Below, one piece after another: positions 6,456 to 12,717 of a DNA stretch of 12,717 bases. Below the pieces are notes generated by a model. It made no database searches and had not been told where the DNA came from. It saw only the letters and a program-made list of their open reading frames with translations. This DNA is from Pseudomonadota bacterium (GTDB lineage: Bacteria; Pseudomonadota; Gammaproteobacteria; Halothiobacillales; Halothiobacillaceae): NCBI GenBank assembly GCA_021795795.1, contig JAJYPA010000205.1:1-12717 (forward strand), written 5' to 3'. Numbering within the stretch: the first letter of the stretch is position 1; each line of letters opens with the position of its first letter. Position numbers and translations under genes: made by a program.

Positions 6456-6884
6456 TTATTTGACCGTAACCATAATGCACCGGTTGACCCCGATGAGAAC
6501 ATGGGCCGCGGTAGCTTCTTTGATGCAAATCGCATGGATACCAGGCGCCAACGTGCCTATGGTGAAATTTCCTTTCAACTCATGGCTTAAGCCAGCCATA
6601 CGGTTGTCGACATAAACATGGATATGGTTGCCGTGGGGAGCCAAGGTAGCATCATAGGATAAGACTACGGGGGTATCGGCGCTGAGCTGTGTCCCATTGG
6701 CGGGGGCAAGAATCTTGATGTATTTTTCCCCGGATGCCGTAGTGTCGTTTCCTTCAACCGCTTTGCCCATATTGTTCGTGGCTGGCTGCACTGGGCGTTC
6801 AGCCGCCGCGGCGACCGGCGTCATTGCCGAGCCTAGCGTTGCGGCGGCAAGTATCCATAGGATGTGAGAACCGTTTGTATTCAT
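6456..6884 (-). CDS. Secreted beta-rich protein with a His-rich HGNHIHVYVD motif
   Basis: 142 residues. GGAGG (6891-6895, minus strand) sits 6 bases before ATG 6884. A signal peptide covers about residues 1-28 (ILAAATLGSAMTPVAAAA). A low-complexity linker follows to about residue 52. Residues 55-142 look like one immunoglobulin-like beta sandwich: IKILAPANGTQLSADTPVV, then HGNHIHVYVD (84-93), then LAPGIHAICI and a C-terminal strand. Three His (H84, H87, H89) plus H100, H117 and H128 suggest metal binding, copper being one option. C120 and C136 may form a disulfide. First gene of a tight operon with the membrane protein downstream, so the two may act together in the envelope. Confidence 0.72.
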   Translation of the reverse strand: MNTNGSHILWILAAATLGSAMTPVAAAAERPVQPATNNMGKAVEGNDTTASGEKYIKILAPANGTQLSADTPVVLSYDATLAPHGNHIHVYVDNRMAGLSHELKGNFTIGTLAPGIHAICIKEATAAHVLIGVNRCIMVTVK

Positions 6885-6981
6885 AAAACACCTCCAGTGC
6901 CACTAAACCAACAATAAAATGGGGGCTGCGCTTCATCACGTCTTTCGGCCCATACTCCTCTATTTTGCATTCTAAGTATAG

Positions 6982-6992
6982 CCATAATATGG
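6982..6992. promoter_or_regulatory. Small palindrome upstream of the 6884-6026 operon
   Basis: CCATA and TATGG are inverted around one base at 6982-6992, about 100 bases upstream of the ATG at 6884. On the minus strand it is followed two bases later by TATACT, a possible -10 element, without a good -35. An operator overlapping a promoter would look like this, but the match is short. Confidence 0.25.
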
Positions 6993-7006
6993 ACGCATTT
7001 AGTTTT

Positions 7007-7225
7007 TTAGGCAGACGCTTTTTTCACTTGTCGGTTCTCAGTCGCTGAGATCAGGCGGTATGTATTATTGATCTCGTGGTTCCCAGCCGAGTAAAACCGA
7101 TGGGTTGGTCTTAGCGCGTCCCGCATGATGCGATTGAACACGCCATCAAAGTTTTCGCCTTGTCTTTCCAACACATGTTTCCGATCTTGGCAGGGGAGGC
7201 ATCGTCTGATGCATCGAGCGTTCCG
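7007..7225 (-). pseudogene. Possible remnant of a minus-strand gene, no start codon
   Basis: The minus-strand frame is open for 72 codons from just after a TGA (7228-7226) to TAA 7009-7007. No ATG lies near its beginning. The reading is protein-like (HVLERQGENFDGVFNRIMRD, then RPTHRFYSAGNHEINNTYRL) and ends in a basic tail. It may be the C-terminal end of a gene whose beginning is lost. No family recognised, and a chance frame is possible. Confidence 0.3.
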
Positions 7226-7256
7226 TCAAGATCTGGATCTTGGTGGATACGGGGTA

Positions 7257-7289
7257 GTGTCCACAGCCATTTCTGTGGGGATATGACAC
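7257..7289. repeat. Two-tier imperfect hairpin
   Basis: CCACAG (7261-7266) and CTGTGG (7273-7278) pair around a 6-base loop. Outside them GTGTC (7257-7261) and GACAC (7285-7289) form a second arm pair with an asymmetric bulge. It could be a structured RNA, a terminator or an old mobile-element end. No T tract follows on either strand. Confidence 0.35.
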
Positions 7290-7357
7290 TTCTCAGAATA
7301 GACGGCAGATAGAACGCCCTTGTTTTGGTTTTATCATCAGTGCCGTTGCAGAGTTAG

Positions 7358-7609
7358 ATGCTGGCTGACCAGGAACAAGCAACAAAGTTTTCCATGGCAA
7401 ACCGTGGGCCGGCCAGGGAACAACAGCGACAAAACGAACCAATATTAATACACAATTACTTATTGATTAATTGCTTAGTCAACATGAACATATCCATGAC
7501 GATGGCGAGCCAGCTGATATCTCGCAGGACGACTCTTGCTGTAATAGTTGTTTTCTTGCATCATACACATTACCTTGTGACCCATAGTCTGACGAAGATT
7601 TTGAAATGA
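7358..7609 (+). CDS. Doubtful small ORF overlapping the next gene by ATGA
   Basis: 83 codons. The stop (7607-7609) overlaps the ATG of the next gene in an ATGA, the classic coupling arrangement. The sequence is mostly polar and has only one weak hydrophobic stretch (TTLAVIVVFL). No ribosome site is evident, and no domain is recognised. A shorter version from the Met near 7483 is possible. It may be a leader peptide or not coding at all. Confidence 0.22.
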   Translation: MLADQEQATKFSMANRGPAREQQRQNEPILIHNYLLINCLVNMNISMTMASQLISRRTTLAVIVVFLHHTHYLVTHSLTKILK

Positions 7610-7902
7610 GAAGCATATTTATAGTAATTTTTGCTATGCTGGGCGGCGGCGTAGGTTACCTTCTTCGCCCAGCAGTCCCACTCATCGGACAACTACCTTT
7701 CAATATCGTCATGGCGGATGGGAAAAATCTTCACGGGTTGGCGCGCCTCGCGCAGCCTTATGCACAACAGTCTTTGGAGTGTGTGATAGCTGGTGCCTTG
7801 GTTGGCGGCATGCTTGGGTTGATTACTGCGTACCTCTATAATTTGATACAAGCGGGTGGAGCGGATGGTGACAGGCATCCACGTACTCCGCCGGGGTCGT
7901 AA
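7606..7902 (+). CDS. Small two-helix membrane protein
   Basis: 98 residues. Transmembrane segments are seen at about residues 4-22 (FIVIFAMLGGGVGYLL) and 57-79 (GALVGGMLGLITAYLY), both with Gly-rich faces that suit tight helix packing. The loop between them (about residues 23-56, PLIGQLPFNIVMADGKNLHG) would be periplasmic or cytoplasmic depending on topology. The C-terminal tail is short and Gly/Pro/Arg-rich. No family name can be given; the pattern resembles small conserved proteobacterial inner-membrane proteins. The ribosome site is weak (GAAG), so initiation may depend on the overlapping upstream frame. It converges with the recombinase gene. Confidence 0.58.
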   Translation: MRSIFIVIFAMLGGGVGYLLRPAVPLIGQLPFNIVMADGKNLHGLARLAQPYAQQSLECVIAGALVGGMLGLITAYLYNLIQAGGADGDRHPRTPPGS

Positions 7903-8018
7903 ACATAAATATATCGCTTTGAGTGGGTTTGTAGATGTGGCATGCGGTTGAAGTAGCGGTTCCGTATTAATCAGCCCAGACATCCATCGGAGCAGTCAGC
8001 TAGTGGGGTGCATTTATA

Positions 8019-8954
8019 TCATACCGGTCGCGCTCTTCCAGAGGCCTCCGCCACATGCTCATATACCGAAAGCGTTATTGCAAGGGTAGAATGCCCAAGC
8101 CAGGTTTTCACCACTGCAACCGGAATACCCGCACGAAGTTGGCGCGTCGCGAACGTGTGGCGCAATACATGTGGACCCTTGTTCCGTTTTACTAAGCCCA
8201 AACTCGCAAAAGTCGTGGACACGATGTAATACACGCCACTGCGTGAGAGGGCCCCACCCATTGCATCGCAAAACACCAGCGCCGGCGAGCCCGTACATCG
8301 CTTTTGCACGCGCAAGAAAGTTTCTCTGGCTTCGAGAAAGAGCAGCAATTCCTGCTGGATGACGGGTCCAAGCGGCACCTCTCGTTCCCGGTCCCCCTTG
8401 CCAATCACTCGAATCACCGGTATGTCCGAATCTAAATGTAAATCCGCCACCCGCAATTGAATGGCCTCGTGCTCGCGAAGTCCAGTGAAGTAAAGCAATC
8501 GAGCGATCTGTCGGGCACGCAGTGTTTGAAAAGACAGAGGGGTGTCTAGCCCTAACACCTGAGTAACTTCCAGAAAACGTTGTTCTTCATCCTCGAATAG
8601 AATTACCGGCAACCGTTTTTGTATTCGTGCAGACGATCTTCTGGCGCGCCTGTCGCTAATTACCCCGCGGGATGGATTGTCTTCGATAGCGCCATATTCT
8701 ACAAGACCATCAAAAAATCTAGTAAGTGCTGATAATGCCGTATTTGTGGTACTTATACTCCAGTTTCTGTCTTTCTTTACTTTATCAAAATATGCGTTTA
8801 TTACGTTTCTTGTCACATCATTCCAAGAAATCGCGTTTTCTGAAATCCAAGTGTGAAATATTGATATATGCCAAAAATACACGTTTATCGACCCTTCGGA
8901 GAGATCGCCGAGTATCTGTAGAATATCGCTGTCGTCCAAGTTTTCAAGATTCAT
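8019..8954 (-). CDS. Tyrosine recombinase, XerC/XerD-like, with complete active site
   Basis: 311 residues, close to Xer length (about 300). The N-terminal SAM-like DNA-binding domain covers about residues 1-100. The C-terminal catalytic domain has every expected residue: R160 (TGLREHEA), K186 (GKGDRE), H262 and R265 (HVLRHTFATR), H288 (LGHSTLA) and the nucleophile Y298 (VYEHV). These enzymes cut and rejoin DNA at short symmetric core sites, acting in chromosome dimer resolution, integration of mobile elements or inversion switches. Being outside a housekeeping cluster and next to non-coding DNA with a perfect inverted repeat (9065-9093), it more likely belongs to a mobile element or a switch than to the host's XerC/D pair. 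The start at ATG 8954 has only a weak GAG upstream. Confidence 0.92.
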   Translation of the reverse strand: MNLENLDDSDILQILGDLSEGSINVYFWHISIFHTWISENAISWNDVTRNVINAYFDKVKKDRNWSISTTNTALSALTRFFDGLVEYGAIEDNPSRGVISDRRARRSSARIQKRLPVILFEDEEQRFLEVTQVLGLDTPLSFQTLRARQIARLLYFTGLREHEAIQLRVADLHLDSDIPVIRVIGKGDREREVPLGPVIQQELLLFLEARETFLRVQKRCTGSPALVFCDAMGGALSRSGVYYIVSTTFASLGLVKRNKGPHVLRHTFATRQLRAGIPVAVVKTWLGHSTLAITLSVYEHVAEASGRARPV

Positions 8955-9064
8955 GAGTTCTCGCGATGATCACAACCAGTGACAGGCACCAATCCTAGCA
9001 GTATCACGAAAATCGACCTCTCCGGGAGGGGTGGCATGCCAAGATCTTTGCCGGTGGACATAAC

Positions 9065-9093
9065 ACTAGACAAAATAGCATATTTTGTCTAGT
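9065..9093. other. 29-bp symmetric site, candidate recombinase core site
   Basis: ACTAGACAAAATA (9065-9077) is perfectly inverted at 9081-9093 around the 3-base spacer GCA. This 13-3-13 layout is about the size of Xer/dif core sites (two 11-bp arms and a 6-bp centre; 28-29 bp in all). It lies 111 bases upstream of the recombinase start, in the space between the recombinase and the divergent small gene. No T run follows, so it is not a good terminator. An operator for a dimeric repressor is the main alternative. Confidence 0.6.
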
Positions 9094-9248
9094 AGCATTG
9101 GTGGCAACCCGTGATGGCAACTTCTTACGCCATTGACACAGCAGCAAACAGCGGGAAATATTTTATACAGTAAGAATTCTTTATAATAGATATGGCTCGT
9201 ATGTGATACTATACTGACACATCCACGGGAATAGATGGAGAGCATGTT

Positions 9249-9581
9249 ATGCAATCAAACAGGAGCAACACGGACGAAGCAACAAATGCACCACAATCTT
9301 CAGAAGTCCGAGAACAGATGGAATACGGAATAATCCCGGAATCTCCGATGAAAAATAGAAAAGTCACAACGGTAATCAGTGGTGAAGAGTACATAGATTA
9401 CGTGGTTCTCTGTGAAATTATTGATTTTGGGAAAAAGCTTTCAGCCAGAGACATTGATGATCGCATGGTACGTCTGGCCCTACGCTTGCTCAAGCATGAG
9501 GTTGATCAGCTTCGTAAAAAAACAGGAAGAATCTTTATTGCCGCCAGAGACGTGGAGAAAAGGCATGAAACCTTAAAGTAG
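9249..9581 (+). CDS. Unknown 110-residue cytoplasmic protein
   Basis: ATG 9249 is preceded by GGAG (9237-9240, 8-base spacing). The N-terminal 35 residues are polar and probably unstructured. The rest is mixed alpha/beta, with a strand (KVTTVISGEEYIDYVVL) and a long charged helix (DDRMVRLALRLLKHEVDQLRK, about residues 71-90). There is no signal peptide or transmembrane segment. No known family was recognised. It is divergent from the recombinase, with the symmetric site between them. A TTGACA at 9133-9138 lies upstream without a clearly spaced -10; a TATAAT at 9182-9187 has no good -35. It might be an accessory protein (for example a directionality factor) by position only. Confidence 0.5.
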   Translation: MQSNRSNTDEATNAPQSSEVREQMEYGIIPESPMKNRKVTTVISGEEYIDYVVLCEIIDFGKKLSARDIDDRMVRLALRLLKHEVDQLRKKTGRIFIAARDVEKRHETLK

Positions 9582-9697
9582 AGAGCGACCGTCACTGTAA
9601 TGACGATTATCGGTGTAGCATTATTCCAGTGAGTCTTACGTTGGTGTCAACCACGCCACACAAGATATTGTACGGTTGTCAACGAAACATATGAAAG

Positions 9698-9917
9698 CCC
9701 ACAATGTCGATCCGACGGGATTATTCCGTGTCCCGCCAGTCACTGAAAGAGGCTTTTTGACAGGAAACACGCCGTGCATTTGTCTGGATACACGGTATCC
9801 ATCATGTTGGTGCTCGGTCTGATGGCCCTGATCATAATCTTAGGCTTGGAGGGGACACTGCCAATCTCGGGAGTCTGGCCAGGCTCTGATGTGGATCAGA
9901 GACAAATGTGGCCGTAA
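9698..9917 (+). pseudogene. Decayed copy of the leader and N-terminus of the Sel1-repeat gene
   Basis: From 9795 to 9834, 36 of 40 bases match 5497-5536 (GTATCCATCATGTTGG onwards); all four differences are transitions. The reading frame is kept through the hydrophobic signal core (VSIMLVLGLMALII), the start is GTG (9774) instead of ATG, and a TAA at 9915-9917 ends it after 47 codons. Upstream, the CCCACAAT of the 5401-5408 palindrome arm recurs at 9698-9705, at the same distance (76 versus 75 bases) from the start, but the left arm and the strong ribosome site are gone. It is a broken paralog or a gene-conversion remnant. The flanks, 9582-9697 and 9918-10227, show nothing I can name beyond a weak stem at 9590-9605. 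Confidence 0.65.
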
Positions 9918-10227
9918 GGCAATTAAACATTCTTTGAACCCAGGCCTGATATGATACCAATATCTTTGTTCTTCATTTTACATGCGGCAGGGGGAGTTCC
10001 TGTTATCTCTCGAGATTGGCGGTGGTCAGCGTGCTCCTTGACAGATGCGCCGCACCCCCTCTTCAGAGCGCTTCTTCTAACGGTCTACTCAAAACACCGC
10101 GCAATGCCTCTCGTATAATCAACTGATGACAAATTTTACCAGGATATTAATTATCCAGTTACTTAATGTTCGCTCCATTTCCGGAAGATGACCAAGGGTG
10201 GCAAAACAATCTACCAATTACCATCGA

Positions 10228-11043
10228 TTAGCGGTTCTTGTCCCCTCTTAAAAACCATTGCGGCCTGCGGACAAACTGACCTATTCTGGTAAATAAAATA
10301 TGGGCCGCTACTTTAAAATTTGGAGGAATACGGGTTACTCTGGCAATAAAGTGGCCAAATATGACCATAGCTAGGGCTGGAATACAAAAGAACGCAATGA
10401 CCCCCCATTCCCACAGCAATGGAAACGTTTTGTTGCTGGATGGTGTGGCTTGCTCCACTAGTGATGGGGGTTGCCATTCCTTCTGTTCATTGACATCTGT
10501 TCTGGCAGGTAACAGCCTGCCGTGCCTGCCGGCACGTGTTTCTGAGAGCATTCGAGCAACGTTGGTGATGTTCTCTAAATCCATGTAGGTGGTGGTTACC
10601 GGCCATCCCCGCCATACCTTGATTTCCATATCGCCGCTTTCTTTCCAGCGTGCCGTGACAGGGCCGTGCTCCACGTCGCCAATTATGCTGCTGGGCTGTC
10701 CATATTTGTACTCAACCATGGTGATAATATTCTGGACCTGTCTGGTATCATTGAAGCTGGGGAACTTGTACTCGGCGACGGCGAAACGGTTGTGTTTGGT
10801 ATATTTAACAGAAAACATGCTCGCCCCTTGTAGTTGGGGTAACTGCCCGTTTAACCGGTAGGTGTCGAACCATTGCTGGGGGCCGTTCGGAATAAGGGGG
10901 AGCCCTGCTTTCTGTAAAGCGGGAGTCAGGGTGGCGCGCGTCGCGCCTTGTAAAGGAACACCGAAGAGCATGAGCGGTACGGCCATCGCGCCTCCGGCCC
11001 AGATCCATAGCAATACGGCCACGATGAAACGACCCACTATCAC
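10228..11043 (-). CDS. Secreted, C-terminally membrane-anchored protein of unknown function
   Basis: 271 residues from GTG 11043, chosen because GGAGGGG (11055-11049, minus strand) is well placed before it. The resulting N-terminus (MIVGRFIVAVLLWIWAGGAM) is a textbook signal peptide with a cut near AMA/VPL (residue 21). An upstream ATG at 11088 would add 15 charged residues before the signal and is less likely. The periplasmic domain spans about residues 22-205, with a repeated pattern of strands and amphipathic helices (RQVQNIITMVEYKYG). A Pro/Ser/Asn linker leads to a transmembrane helix at about 212-233, then a basic cytoplasmic tail of about 38 residues. No domain recognised. The topology is that of a single-pass sensor or assembly-factor anchor; this is inference. 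Confidence 0.68.
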   Translation of the reverse strand: MIVGRFIVAVLLWIWAGGAMAVPLMLFGVPLQGATRATLTPALQKAGLPLIPNGPQQWFDTYRLNGQLPQLQGASMFSVKYTKHNRFAVAEYKFPSFNDTRQVQNIITMVEYKYGQPSSIIGDVEHGPVTARWKESGDMEIKVWRGWPVTTTYMDLENITNVARMLSETRAGRHGRLLPARTDVNEQKEWQPPSLVEQATPSSNKTFPLLWEWGVIAFFCIPALAMVIFGHFIARVTRIPPNFKVAAHILFTRIGQFVRRPQWFLRGDKNR

Positions 11044-11118
11044 TGCTTCCCCTCCGCCCGCCGATATATCCGCATGATCCACACCCACGAAGTAGCACCC
11101 ATACCATTCACGCCCTGC

Positions 11119-11149
11119 ATTATAATCCTAACACCTTCATTGAAGGCAA
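11119..11149 (-). promoter_or_regulatory. Candidate promoter with palindromic operator for the 10228-11043 gene
   Basis: On the minus strand TTGCCT (11149-11144) and TATAAT (11124-11119) stand 19 bases apart. Between them is the perfect palindrome CCTTCA/TGAAGG around one base (11134-11146). A repressor bound there would sit between the -35 and -10 elements. Transcription from this promoter would give a leader of about 70 bases before the GTG. The 19-base spacing is longer than ideal. Confidence 0.35.
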
Positions 11150-11252
11150 CTTGGTGAGATCTCCGTTGCATCTCCTGCAACACCAGATTTACGGTAGACC
11201 AGGCAGTTACAGTGGCGGATCGGCAAATGTCCAATTCCCATGGGAGTGCCAC

Positions 11253-11417
11253 ATGGAACGAAAAGCTCTACGGTACGGCGGGATGAACGAGACGACTACC
11301 ATGGAGGGGACTGCTGATCTATCCACACGAAGAGTCGGGGTTGTCCACCCTGGTTTCGGGGTATTGGACGATCTCGCGAAAACTGCGGATGTCTCCTTGG
11401 CCTTAAAATCGCGCTGA
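11253..11417 (+). CDS. Possible 54-residue protein
   Basis: ATG 11253 follows GGGAG (11242-11246) with 6-base spacing, and the frame runs to TGA 11415-11417. The peptide begins MERKALRYGG, has a Thr/Met-rich middle and ends in a charged helix-like tail. It has no domain, signal or membrane segment. The good ribosome site is the only positive evidence. It is the only candidate gene in the 540-base gap between 11044 and 11583, in which nothing else was recognised apart from the regulatory palindrome. Confidence 0.3.
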   Translation: MERKALRYGGMNETTTMEGTADLSTRRVGVVHPGFGVLDDLAKTADVSLALKSR

Positions 11418-11550
11418 ATCAGAAGAATGATCAGCCACTCAGGGCATCTAGATGGCCCGTATGGATTCTTGTCATGGGATTCTGTGGATTGGGGATCATG
11501 GAAAATGATGCGCGGGGTGTAATTCCTTCGGTTGTTGAGAGATCGTCTAG

Positions 11551-11586
11551 TGAATCCAGTGTGAACCGGTTGATATCACGGATTCA
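11551..11586. repeat. Nested inverted repeat overlapping the OsmC-like stop codon
   Basis: TGAATCC (11551-11557) and GGATTCA (11580-11586) are inverted, with the 8-base palindrome AACCGGTT (11564-11571) in the loop. It overlaps the end of the OsmC-like gene and could slow or end its transcript. No T run follows. Confidence 0.35.
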
Positions 11587-12090
11587 TCTATGCCACAAAG
11601 CGTAATCTGGAATGGGGGCAGGGGAAATGCTCCCCGCTGTATGTTGCATATCGGTTAATATGTTTTTTTCGTAGTTTGAGATTGATTCACGATCCTCACA
11701 CACTACGATACCGGTAGTAATACTCCTGGAGATAACCGCATGTATAGGACACTGATGCAATACTCTGATCAAGACGATCTCATCCTCTTCTGACAGTCGT
11801 AGCGGCAGTTTCAATACGACATCAGCACGTTCTATACGAACCTGACTTGTGCCATTTACGCTCATGCTGAGCGTTATAAGGCAACATGGTTTCAGGTGTC
11901 TGCGCTCTAGAAACCTCAAGGCCAACTCGGCTAAACATTGACCAAAGGCTATGTTTAGCATATGCAATGGAGTGAATTGTGTATCGCTCAGAGCAAACCC
12001 AGAAACTATATTTTTAGCACCTTCAATCTGGCATGCCATAGTGGCATTATCTTTATCCCTAAAAAAATGAATTACAATCTCTCTATTCAT
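11584..12090 (-). CDS. OsmC/Ohr-family protein
   Basis: 168 residues. AGGGG precedes ATG 12090 with 6-base spacing. The core matches OsmC/Ohr: FTPLHMLNIAFGQCLAELAL carries the first Cys (C52), a strand-and-helix section follows, and CPIH carries the second Cys (C114). In the family these two cysteines reduce organic hydroperoxides, with one Cys becoming a sulfenic acid that the other resolves. Some related members are thiol-handling proteins of other function. Extra Cys residues occur (C20, C69, C70, C131). The N-terminus is shorter, and the C-terminal 30 residues longer, than in typical Ohr. It lies downstream of the methyltransferase gene on the same strand, 102 bases after its stop, so co-transcription is possible. 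Confidence 0.78.
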   Translation of the reverse strand: MNREIVIHFFRDKDNATMACQIEGAKNIVSGFALSDTQFTPLHMLNIAFGQCLAELALRFLERRHLKPCCLITLSMSVNGTSQVRIERADVVLKLPLRLSEEDEIVLIRVLHQCPIHAVISRSITTGIVVCEDRESISNYEKNILTDMQHTAGSISPAPIPDYALWHR

Positions 12091-12192
12091 TACATGCCCC
12101 TAGTCTCACATGAAATAAATGCATCAAACCAGCGCAGTAAACACTATAAAGGTAATAACAGATCCAACCATCTCTATCCTCCATGACATCCA

Positions 12193-12717
12193 TTAAATAG
12201 GAACACCACAGAGTTTCTCCATGAGGTCGCCTATTTGAGATGGTTCCATATCTCCTGGACAGGCCATTTCCTGCCGTGACAATCGTTGAAACACCCGTAC
12301 CACCTCACCCACAATGATGATTGCCGGGCTACCGAGATTGGCCTGATGAATTACGTCGGAAAAACAATTTAATTGAGTGCACACATAGCGCTGCTGTGGC
12401 AAGGTCGCCCAATGTGCCGCGAGAACCGGTGTATCCGGATGCCGTCCACCGGCGATTAAGCCGTCCTGAATCTCGACCATTCGTGTTAGCCCCATATAAA
12501 TCACCAGTGTATCCGCAGATTTTGCGAGATGAACCCAGTCTATCGCTTCCCCTTTCCGAGCTTCATGTCCTGTTACGAACAGGACGGATTGACTGATCGT
12601 ACGGTATGTGAGGGGCACGCCGACACAGGCTGCGGCCGCCACACCGCTGGTAATGCCGGGCACCACTTCATAGTTGATGCCAGCCATCCACATGGCTAGG
12701 CACTCTTCCCCACCACG
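12193..12717 (-). CDS. cobA: Uroporphyrinogen-III C-methyltransferase, C-terminal part (start beyond window)
   Basis: The frame is open through the right edge, so the N-terminal third is missing; 174 residues are visible. Motifs of the SUMT (CobA/CysG C-terminal) family appear in order: GGEE at the edge, then YEVVPGITSGVAAAA, GVPLTYR, VLFVTGHE, TLVIYMGL, PDTPVLAAHWATLPQQR and the final GSPAIIIVGEVVRVF. The enzyme methylates uroporphyrinogen III at C2 and C7 with S-adenosylmethionine to make precorrin-2, the branch point to siroheme (sulfite and nitrite reductases) and cobalamin. The C-terminal tail after residue 140 is longer than minimal SUMT and looks unrelated to the catalytic fold. Whether the full protein is a CysG-type fusion cannot be seen. 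The symbol is given for function class; cysG is the alternative. Confidence 0.88.
   Translation of the reverse strand, partial: RGGEECLAMWMAGINYEVVPGITSGVAAAACVGVPLTYRTISQSVLFVTGHEARKGEAIDWVHLAKSADTLVIYMGLTRMVEIQDGLIAGGRHPDTPVLAAHWATLPQQRYVCTQLNCFSDVIHQANLGSPAIIIVGEVVRVFQRLSRQEMACPGDMEPSQIGDLMEKLCGVPI

Noticed and set aside
6455..6535. Longer N-terminus for the four-helix membrane protein
   Set aside because: It would overlap most of the upstream gene's last 80 bases; the ATG at 6454, one base after the upstream stop, is the natural start.
9032..9041. Ten-base palindrome TGGCATGCCA in the recombinase leader
   Set aside because: Short palindromes of this size occur by chance in a 12.7-kb window; no supporting context.
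11044..11088. ATG 11088 as start of the anchored secreted protein
   Set aside because: It would put 15 charged residues before an otherwise ideal signal peptide; GTG 11043 has the ribosome site.
11040..11252. Minus-strand 70-residue frame whose stop overlaps the GTG at 11043 in a GTGA
   Set aside because: The overlap is attractive, but there is no ribosome site at its start, no protein-like pattern, and it runs through the likely promoter of the downstream gene.
1..12717. Search for CRISPR arrays, tRNA and rRNA genes
   Set aside because: No regularly spaced repeats, no cloverleaf with a TTCGA arm and no rRNA-like blocks were seen.

Overview
The window looks like a chromosomal accessory region of a Gram-negative proteobacterium. 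The envelope proteins carry Sec or lipoprotein signals, and there is a siroheme/cobalamin-type methyltransferase, a DsrE-family sulfur-relay protein and an Rrf2 regulator. A sulfur-oxidising, Acidithiobacillus-like acidophile would fit, but that is inference from gene content, not from a marker gene. Gene density is low for a bacterium. Long non-coding or decayed stretches separate small, mostly uncharacterised genes, and an insertion-sequence remnant, a decayed gene copy and a tyrosine recombinase are present. This is the look of a plastic island.

Layout. 2-1156 (+): the end of a membrane protein overlaps an Rrf2-family regulator, followed by a small secreted protein; this is probably one operon. 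1397-2035 (+): a 2-oxoglutarate/Fe(II) prolyl-4-hydroxylase-like oxygenase, followed at once by a badly decayed IS3-family transposase (2047-2581). 3119-3481 (+): a DsrE-like protein. 3582-4682 (-): a DsbG-like thioredoxin-fold lipoprotein and, upstream of it, a tiny lipoprotein with two cysteines in its mature part. 4683-5475: about 800 bases with no confident gene but with protein-like minus-strand fragments and a striking 23-bp palindrome flanked by 10-bp direct repeats. 5476-5877 (+): a secreted Sel1-repeat protein. 6026-6884 (-): a tight two-gene operon of a periplasmic beta-type protein and a four-helix membrane protein. 7606-7902 (+): a small membrane protein. 8019-8954 (-): a complete tyrosine recombinase with a perfect 13-bp inverted repeat (3-bp spacer) 110 bp upstream. 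9249-9581 (+): an unknown small protein. 9698-9917: a decayed second copy of the Sel1 gene start and its leader. 10228-11043 (-): a secreted, membrane-anchored unknown protein. 11584-12717 (-): an OsmC/Ohr-family protein and the C-terminal part of uroporphyrinogen-III C-methyltransferase (start beyond the window).

How the genes may work together. A redox/sulfur theme can be defended from domain content: Rrf2 with a Cys cluster, DsrE, a CxxC lipoprotein, OsmC and siroheme-type methyltransferase. Nothing in the sequence proves that they form one pathway. The clearest structural novelties are the symmetric 29-bp site by the recombinase, the palindrome with direct repeats upstream of the Sel1 gene, and the hidden decayed Sel1 copy 4.3 kb away. 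No CRISPR array, tRNA or rRNA was seen.
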